From assembly GCA_051646105.1 (NCBI GenBank), contig JBOFCO010000209.1, forward strand, positions 1 through 11,478: DNA of 11,478 bases. The letters are read 5' to 3'. Of the stretch, positions 6,623-11,478 are shown in pieces. This stretch comes from JBOFCO01 sp051646105 (lineage in GTDB: Bacteria > Pseudomonadota > Alphaproteobacteria > Rhodobacterales > Rhodobacteraceae). The notes beneath the pieces were generated by a model that worked only from the letters and a program-made list of their open reading frames with translations, had not been told where the DNA came from and searched no databases. Each line of letters opens with the position of its first letter. Within the stretch, counting starts at the first letter, position 1. The translations under genes were made by a program, and so were the position numbers.

Positions 6623-7567
6623 TTATCCCAGCCGGTCGGCGAGCCAGTGCCACATCAGGAAATGCGCGATCGACCCGGCCCTTGCCGGACGCACCTTCGG
6701 ATGCGCGCCGGTCATGGCCTGTGCCAGTTCGTCCCGGCGAATCCAGAATGCTTCTTCGATCTCGGCCGGATCGATATTGATATCGGTGTTCAGTGCATCG
6801 GCCCGGCAGCCGATCATCAGCGAGGCGGGAAAGGGCCAGGGCTGGCTTGCCAGATAGTCAACCTGACCGACGCGGATGCCGCTTTCCTCCATCACCTCCC
6901 GGCGGACGGCGGCCTCTACCGTTTCGCCGGGTTCGATGAAGCCCGCCAGAAGGGAATACATGCCTTCGGGCCATTGATGGGACCGGCCCAACAACAGACG
7001 GTCGCCGTGGGTGACCGCCATGATGACCACGGGATCGGTTCGTGGAAAATGCGTTGCCGAACAGCCTTGGCACCGACGTTGCCAACCGCCGTCGGACAGG
7101 TCTGTAGGCCCGCCGCAGCGCGCACAGAACCCGTGGTTTTCGTGCCAGCCCAGCACGGCCTTTGCCGTGGCCGCCAGTTCCGCATCACGGGGGGAAAGAA
7201 GCGGCAGTATCCCGCGCAATTCGACGAAAACCCCGTCCTCGATCGCCGGGTGCCGCTGTTCGGATTTGTCGATGAAGCCGCCATCCGGCATTTCCGCACC
7301 GGGCCAGTCAGTCAGACTGGCGGCGAATATCAGACCCTTTTCATCACGCCCTAACAGAACCGGTCCGGTTGCGCCTGCAAGTGCGGGATGGGTGGCGGGC
7401 AGTGGCAGCAATCTTGACCCCGCCCAGAGAACCTTGCCGTGCCACAGCGCGATGCAGCGCGTGGCAGGCTGCGCCCAGGCAGCAGCCAGCCCCGGCCCCT
7501 CGGGCCGCAGTTCAGCCGCACGGTCAAGGCCAGAGCCGCCGAATGTCACCCGTTCTGCATCGCGCAT
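6623..7567 (-). CDS. nudC: NAD(+)/NADH diphosphatase, RNA NAD-decapping type
   Basis: 314-residue Nudix hydrolase of the NudC subfamily, which cleaves NAD(H) to NMN(H) and AMP and in E. coli removes the NAD cap from RNA. The zinc ribbon is complete: Cys148, Cys151, Cys166 and Cys169. The Nudix box begins at Gly209 and has E215, R223, E224, E227 and E228 with Gly230 at the expected spacing. The NudC signature SQPWPFP is at 241-247. All metal-binding and subfamily-defining positions are present, so it should be active. ATG 7567 is preceded by GGGGGTG at about 7-nt spacing. It is the first gene of a two-gene minus-strand unit with the SRPBCC gene, and divergent from the cpdB-like gene across 205 bp. 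Confidence 0.96.
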   Translation of the reverse strand: MRDAERVTFGGSGLDRAAELRPEGPGLAAAWAQPATRCIALWHGKVLWAGSRLLPLPATHPALAGATGPVLLGRDEKGLIFAASLTDWPGAEMPDGGFIDKSEQRHPAIEDGVFVELRGILPLLSPRDAELAATAKAVLGWHENHGFCARCGGPTDLSDGGWQRRCQGCSATHFPRTDPVVIMAVTHGDRLLLGRSHQWPEGMYSLLAGFIEPGETVEAAVRREVMEESGIRVGQVDYLASQPWPFPASLMIGCRADALNTDINIDPAEIEEAFWIRRDELAQAMTGAHPKVRPARAGSIAHFLMWHWLADRLG

Positions 7568-7772
7568 TGTTCACCCCCGTGGAACAGTATCTGCCATGAT
7601 GCGTCGTCGGATGCAAAGCGCGTTCAGTTGGTAGGGTTGCGACAAATTTCGATATTAACAACTTATAAGTGTGCCTTAAGGTCATCCAGGGTGATGCGGC
7701 ACCTGATTCGAAAGTCCGGAATTTACCGGGCGACTGTCCGAAATAGCTTCATGCTTTCCATGGGAGCATTAC
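7568..7772. promoter_or_regulatory. Divergent nudC / cpdB-like intergenic region
   Basis: 205-bp shared control region with an AT-rich core at about 7643-7670 that stands out from the GC-rich surroundings. It contains the perfect palindrome ACTTATAAGT (7661-7670), which includes -10-like TATAAG/TTATAA sequences readable on both strands. I could not assign a convincing -35 to either direction. Near nudC, TGTTC (7568-7572) and GAACA (7582-7586) form an inverted repeat around the nudC ribosome site. Confidence 0.45.
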
Positions 7773-9689
7773 GTGCTGTACTGGCCTTTTGTGTCGTGTC
7801 GCGCCCAGCCGCATCATGTGCATCTGCGGCTTCTTGAAACCACCGATGTGCATCTGCACCTGATGCCCTATGATTATTATGCGGATACGCCGTCCGATGT
7901 GGTCGGTCTGTCGCGTACGGCAGGCCTGATCGATAACGCCCGTCTGGAAATGGGCGATGCGGCGGGCAACGTCTTGCTGTTTGACAACGGCGATTTTCTG
8001 CAAGGCAATCCGATGGGCGACAGGGTGGCGGGGGAATGCCGCCCGGCGGCAGTCCATCCGGCCATACTTGCGATGAATGCCCTGGGTTATGACGCAGCCG
8101 CGCTTGGCAATCACGAATTCAACTATGGCCTGGATTTTCTTGACCGTGCGCGCGCAGATGCTTTGTTTCCGATGCTGTGTGCCAACCTGTTTCATACCGG
8201 CGCGGAGCGTGAGGAAACGGCCCACGCCTTCCGGCCTTGGACATTGCTTGACCGTCGCGTTCGAGACATTTCCGGCCAGTATCATGACCTGCGCATCGGG
8301 GTGATCGGCTTTCTGCCACCACAGGTTACCGCTTGGGATCGGCGCAATCTGCATGGTCGCATGATTTCCACCGAGATCGTCGATGCCGCGATGGAGGAAG
8401 TTCCGAAACTGCGGGCCGCCGGGGCCGATCTTGTCGTGGCGCTGTGCCATTCCGGGATTGGCGGGGCAGATGCCGTTCCGCAGATGGAACAGGCCGCAGT
8501 GCCACTGGCCGCCGTGCCGGGGATCGATGCTGTGATGACAGGACACACGCACCAGATTTTTCCTTCGGCAGAATTTCATGGAATGCCCGGTGTCGACGTT
8601 GCGCGGGGCACATTGTCCGGGAAACCGGCCGTCATGGCCGGTGTCTGGGGTTCGCATCTGGGTGTGATGGACCTTGCGCTTGAACACGGGGCCGGGGGCT
8701 GGCGCGTCATCGATCATCATTGTGCAGCCCGGCCAATCTATCACCGCCCTGTCGGAAAATTCCCGCAGCCCCTCGTCGCAGGACAGGCGGCGCTTGAAAA
8801 CGCGCTTGATGCCGAACATAGGGCGACACTTGACTATATCCGCAGGCCTGTTGGTCTGACCCAGCAACCTCTGCACACCTATTTCGCACAGATCGGGCCC
8901 AGCCTGGCGCTGCAACTGGTGGCCGATGCGCAACGCGTCTATGTGGCACAGGCCCTGGCCTGCACCGATTGGGCGAACCTGCCGCTGCTTTCGGCGATCG
9001 CCCCGCTCAAAGGGGGCGGTCGCGGTGGGCCTGACTTCTATACCGATGTTGCCGTTGGCGGCATGTCGATGCGCAGCATCGCGGATCTTTACCAGTATCC
9101 GAACACGATCAGCGCGGTCTGCATCACCGGGGCGCTTCTGCGTGGCTGGCTGGAACGCGCGGCGGGACAATTCCAGACCATCGTACCCGGAATGGCAGAC
9201 CAGCCGCTGCTCGACCGGGCCTTCCCCAGCTATAATTTCGATGTGATCTATGGCGCAGACTACCGGATCGATCTGTCGGCCCCGTCGCGCTATGCGGCAA
9301 ACGGTGCGCTGATGGATCGCTGGGCCTGCCGCATCACCGCGCTGAAAGTGGCGGGCAGGCCGGTTCGCGACCACGACAGGGTCATCGTCGCCACGAATAC
9401 ATTCAGGGCCGATGGCGGCGGTGGCAGCTTTCCGGCGGAACTGCGCACGGCTTCGGTCATCGAATCGAGAGAGACGGTCGGCAGTATCGTTCAGGACCAT
9501 GTACGGCGAACGGGGCCTGTTCGGCTGTCTGCCGAAATGCCGTGGCGATTTGCATCCATGCCGGGAACGACCGTGCTGTTCGATACCGGCCCCGGCGCAG
9601 TCCACCATCCCGAGGATGCGGATCGGTTGGGCCTTGAAATGCTTGGCCCTCGCCCGGATGGATATGTCAGGTTCCGCCTGCGGCTTTGA
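7773..9689 (+). CDS. CpdB-like 2',3'-cyclic-nucleotide 2'-phosphodiesterase / 3'-nucleotidase
   Basis: 638 residues with the two domains of the 5'-nucleotidase/CpdB family. The N-terminal metallophosphatase carries the metal ligands in order: TTDVHLHL (Asp25, His27), DNGD (71-74), GNHE (112-115), CHSG (225-228) and GHTH (257-260). The C-terminal nucleotide-binding domain has YPN (442-444), the YNFDVIYG loop (487-494) and NTFRADGGG (542-550). The YNFDVIYG loop favours CpdB over 5'-nucleotidase. CpdB hydrolyses 2',3'-cyclic nucleotides to 3'-nucleotides and then to nucleosides plus phosphate. GTG 7773 has GGGAG 6 nt upstream, and no ATG, GTG or TTG lies further upstream before a stop. Classical CpdB is periplasmic, but no signal peptide is visible in this frame. 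A HAD phosphatase gene follows after 52 bp. Confidence 0.93.
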   Translation: MLYWPFVSCRAQPHHVHLRLLETTDVHLHLMPYDYYADTPSDVVGLSRTAGLIDNARLEMGDAAGNVLLFDNGDFLQGNPMGDRVAGECRPAAVHPAILAMNALGYDAAALGNHEFNYGLDFLDRARADALFPMLCANLFHTGAEREETAHAFRPWTLLDRRVRDISGQYHDLRIGVIGFLPPQVTAWDRRNLHGRMISTEIVDAAMEEVPKLRAAGADLVVALCHSGIGGADAVPQMEQAAVPLAAVPGIDAVMTGHTHQIFPSAEFHGMPGVDVARGTLSGKPAVMAGVWGSHLGVMDLALEHGAGGWRVIDHHCAARPIYHRPVGKFPQPLVAGQAALENALDAEHRATLDYIRRPVGLTQQPLHTYFAQIGPSLALQLVADAQRVYVAQALACTDWANLPLLSAIAPLKGGGRGGPDFYTDVAVGGMSMRSIADLYQYPNTISAVCITGALLRGWLERAAGQFQTIVPGMADQPLLDRAFPSYNFDVIYGADYRIDLSAPSRYAANGALMDRWACRITALKVAGRPVRDHDRVIVATNTFRADGGGGSFPAELRTASVIESRETVGSIVQDHVRRTGPVRLSAEMPWRFASMPGTTVLFDTGPGAVHHPEDADRLGLEMLGPRPDGYVRFRLRL

Positions 9690-9741
9690 TGTGCTAGTCA
9701 GACTGGCCCTTGCCGACCCGGCTTTGTGACAGGTTTCCACC

Positions 9742-10389
9742 ATGCCCGCCTATCAGGCCGTTATCTTCGATCTGGACGGTCTGCTGATCGATACCGAACG
9801 TCTTGCGGTTGACACGGGGATCGCCGCCTTTGGCGCGCTTGGTCACAGTATCACGCGCGATATCATGTGCGAACTCGTCGGTGTCGATGCCGATGCAGGA
9901 TTCCGCATGATCTGCGAACGTCTGGGGCAGACCGTGGATCGCGCCGCGCTTGATCGTGAATGGATGGCGGCGATGGACAGGGCAACGGCATCCGGTGTGC
10001 CGCTGCGGCCCGGCGTGGCCGCGGTGCTGGGGCGGATGGACCGACAGGGCATCGCGCGTGCTGTTGCGACCAACAGCGGAACCGCCCATGCGCTGGACAA
10101 GATCGGTCGGGCGGGTCTCGCGGCCTCGCTCAAGGTCGTGGTGGGCTTTGATAGCGTGAAATTGCCCAAGCCGGCGCCTGATGTCTATCTTGAGGCGGCG
10201 CGCCGGCTGGATGCCGATCCGCGTCACTGCCTGGCCTTTGACGACAGCGATACCGGCGTGCGCGCAGCGCTTGCAGCGGGGATGACCGTTGTTCAGGTGC
10301 CGGACATGATTCCCAGCCGCGAAATGCGCGCCCATCATCTGGCCGAAAGTCTGGAAGCCGGGGCGGCGCTGGCGGGTCTGTGGCGATAG
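9742..10389 (+). CDS. HAD-IA hydrolase, beta-phosphoglucomutase/phosphatase-like
   Basis: 215-residue HAD-superfamily protein, subfamily IA. Motif I is DLDGLLIDTE (nucleophile Asp10, acid/base Asp12), motif II ATNSGT (Thr110/Ser112), motif III KPAPDVYL (Lys143) and motif IV DDSDTG (Asp167, Asp168). The helical cap at about residues 16-85 is the type seen in beta-phosphoglucomutase and small phosphatases acting on sugar phosphates or nucleotides; the substrate cannot be read from the sequence. ATG 9742 gives MPAYQAVIFDLDG, with an AGG about 8 nt upstream. It lies 52 bp after the CpdB-like gene on the same strand and is probably co-transcribed with it, which hints at a role in phosphate or nucleotide salvage. 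Confidence 0.93.
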   Translation: MPAYQAVIFDLDGLLIDTERLAVDTGIAAFGALGHSITRDIMCELVGVDADAGFRMICERLGQTVDRAALDREWMAAMDRATASGVPLRPGVAAVLGRMDRQGIARAVATNSGTAHALDKIGRAGLAASLKVVVGFDSVKLPKPAPDVYLEAARRLDADPRHCLAFDDSDTGVRAALAAGMTVVQVPDMIPSREMRAHHLAESLEAGAALAGLWR

Positions 10390-10401
10390 CATGCTGTCGG
10401 C

Positions 10402-10430
10402 TTGCAAAAAGGCCGAGTGACGATTACATA
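10402..10430 (+). promoter_or_regulatory. Promoter of the SRP RNA gene
   Basis: TTGCAA (10402-10407) and TACATA (10425-10430) are 17 bp apart. The predicted start near 10436-10438 coincides with the 5' end expected from pairing of the SRP RNA. Confidence 0.65.
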
Positions 10431-10434
10431 CCAT

Positions 10435-10533
10435 GGCGAGAGGTTGGCGCGGGCGAGCGCCTCGCCAACCCGGTCAGGTCCGGAAGGAAGCAGCCGTAAC
10501 GAGCCCCGCTTGGGTCGTTGTCAGCCTCTCACC
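10435..10533 (+). ncRNA. ffs: Small signal recognition particle RNA (4.5S RNA)
   Basis: About 99 nt, matching the compact bacterial SRP RNA that binds Ffh and FtsY to target nascent membrane proteins to the translocon. The conserved Ffh-binding helix 8 is present: GGTCAGGTCCGGAAGGAAGC from 10472, with the GGAA tetraloop at 10482-10485 and the asymmetric loop bases AGCAG following. The closing helix pairs the 5' arm GAGAGGTTGGC (10438-10448) with the 3' arm GTCAGCCTCTC (10520-10530), with two more GC pairs outside a mismatch. TTTT at 10535-10538 directly after the closing stem probably ends transcription. The ends are set by base pairing, so may be off by a few nucleotides. An 8-bp alternative hairpin lies in the 5' half. 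Confidence 0.96.
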
Positions 10534-10611
10534 CTTTTCCGAACAGCGATGGGCACGATGACGTGAAGGGATTTTCTTCCTTCTGCCGCGACGGATATGC
10601 CGTATCGCACG

Positions 10612-10617
10612 TATAAT
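10612..10617 (+). promoter_or_regulatory. Perfect -10 box upstream of macA
   Basis: TATAAT in otherwise GC-rich DNA, 28 bp before the macA start codon. No recognisable -35 sits 16-18 bp upstream (CGACGG at 17 bp), so an activator may be needed or the site may be weak. Confidence 0.5.
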
Positions 10618-10645
10618 GCTTGTGGCGATCATCCGGGGACTGCTC

Positions 10646-11478
10646 ATGAAACGCAAATGGCTGCTTCCGATCCTGGCCGTCACACTTGGCGGAGTGGGCT
10701 ATCTGGCTTGGGCCAGAAGCGCTGTCGAGGACACGATTCAGGCCCCGGCAACCGTAACGGTTGAACGCGGCACGGTCGAACGAACCGTGCTGGCGTCGGG
10801 TGTGATCGAAGCGGGAAGCCTGATCTCGGTCGGTGCGCGTGTGTCGGGGCAGATCGAAACACTTGCGGTTGGTCTGGGGGATCGGGTCAAGGCGGGCGAC
10901 CTTATTGCGCAGATAGAGTCGCTGGAGCAGCAGAACGACGTGTTGCAGGCCGAGGCCGATCTGGCCCAGATCGAGGCGCAGGCGGTGGCCAAGCGTGCCT
11001 CGCTGCGCGAGGCGGAACTGGCGCTGGATCGCAAGCGACAGTTGAATCAGAAAAGCCTTGCGACGGCCGAGGAACTGGAAGCCGCCGAAGCTGCGCTTGC
11101 GGTGATCGAGGCAGAGATCGCGGCGCTGGATGCGCAGCGCAAGCGGGCAGAGGTGGCCGTCGGTTCGGCCCGGCTGGCGCTTGAACGCACCCGCATCACC
11201 GCACCGGCCGATGGGACGGTTGTCGCCGTGGTCACGGCGCAGGGCCAGACGGTCAATGCGGCATCCGATGCGCCGGTCATCGTCAAGATTGCCGACCTGT
11301 CCGCCATGGTCGTCAAGGCAGAGATATCCGAAGCAGATGTTGTGCGCGTCGAAGCGGGCCAGCGCGCGAGCCTGACCCTGCTGGGGGAACCCGACAACCG
11401 GATAGATGCTGTTTTGCGCGCAGTGGAACCGGCCCCCCCGTCGATCAAGGAATCGGATGAGGTTCCGACGGATGAGGC
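10646..11478 (+). CDS. macA: MacA-type periplasmic adaptor of a tripartite efflux pump (partial, 3' end outside window)
   Basis: 277 residues are visible and no stop codon is reached. The start ATG 10646 has GGGGA 6 nt upstream. An N-terminal hydrophobic segment (about 5-22) anchors the protein in the inner membrane. A barrel-sandwich/lipoyl half follows (SVGARVSGQIETLAVGLGDR within 61-80, then VKAGDLIAQIES), then a long helical hairpin coiled coil (about 93-183), the second lipoyl half (RITAPADGTVVAV at 183-195, GQTVN) and the start of the beta-barrel domain (ADLSAMVVKAEISEADV, 216-232). These match MacA of E. coli closely: VGAQVSGQ, RIVAPMAGEV and LADMSAMLVKAQVSEADV are the equivalent segments recalled from that protein. 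MacA links the MacB ABC transporter to a TolC-type channel for export of macrolides, peptides or heme-like compounds. macB would be expected just downstream, outside the window. Confidence 0.9.
   Translation, partial: MKRKWLLPILAVTLGGVGYLAWARSAVEDTIQAPATVTVERGTVERTVLASGVIEAGSLISVGARVSGQIETLAVGLGDRVKAGDLIAQIESLEQQNDVLQAEADLAQIEAQAVAKRASLREAELALDRKRQLNQKSLATAEELEAAEAALAVIEAEIAALDAQRKRAEVAVGSARLALERTRITAPADGTVVAVVTAQGQTVNAASDAPVIVKIADLSAMVVKAEISEADVVRVEAGQRASLTLLGEPDNRIDAVLRAVEPAPPSIKESDEVPTDE

Noticed and set aside
7749..9743. 664-residue open frame on the minus strand across the CpdB-like gene
   Set aside because: Codon-bias shadow of GC-rich coding DNA. The plus-strand frame carries every metallophosphatase motif.
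10397..10416. Terminator hairpin after the HAD gene (TCGGC / GCCGA)
   Set aside because: Only 5 bp with a 10-nt loop and no T-run, and it overlaps the -35 of the SRP RNA promoter.

Overview
The window is GC-rich, almost fully coding chromosomal DNA from an alphaproteobacterium, most likely a Rhodobacterales (Rhodobacteraceae/Paracoccaceae) member. That placement rests on protein style, codon use, the compact SRP RNA and gene content. It is an inference, because no 16S gene or other marker is present. I see no insertion sequence, phage gene, CRISPR array or tRNA.

Layout. (1) 1-3177, plus strand: a GC-rich inverted repeat, a small DUF4304-like hypothetical gene, then complete pheT (phenylalanyl-tRNA synthetase beta). 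pheS is probably just upstream, outside the window. (2) 3167-5047: a TetR-type repressor gene on the minus strand, divergent from a PspA/IM30-family gene, which is followed by a YiaA/YiaB-family membrane protein gene and a clear intrinsic terminator. The 105-bp tetR-pspA gap holds three copies of the palindrome TGAAC-N3-GTTCA, one of them on the -35 box of a good sigma70-type promoter. This looks like a small TetR-controlled envelope-stress module and is the most interesting part of the window. (3) 5068-6087: a membrane protein with a DUF4105/Lnb N-terminal-type domain. (4) 6141-7567, minus strand: nudC (NADH pyrophosphatase / NAD-decapping type) followed after 11 nt by an SRPBCC-fold protein gene. 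(5) 7773-10389, plus strand: a CpdB-like 2',3'-cyclic nucleotide phosphodiesterase/3'-nucleotidase gene without a visible signal peptide, then a HAD-IA phosphatase. (6) 10402-10538: the small SRP RNA gene (ffs) with its own promoter and T-run. (7) 10646-11478: a MacA-type periplasmic adaptor of a tripartite efflux pump, cut by the window end.

The genes fall into separate functional units: translation and protein targeting (pheT, SRP RNA), membrane/envelope maintenance (TetR-PspA-YiaAB, DUF4105, MacA), and nucleotide turnover (NudC, CpdB-like, HAD). Most starts were reassigned by Shine-Dalgarno position and family N-termini. The starts for the TetR, PspA, YiaAB and SRPBCC genes are internal to their longest reading frames.
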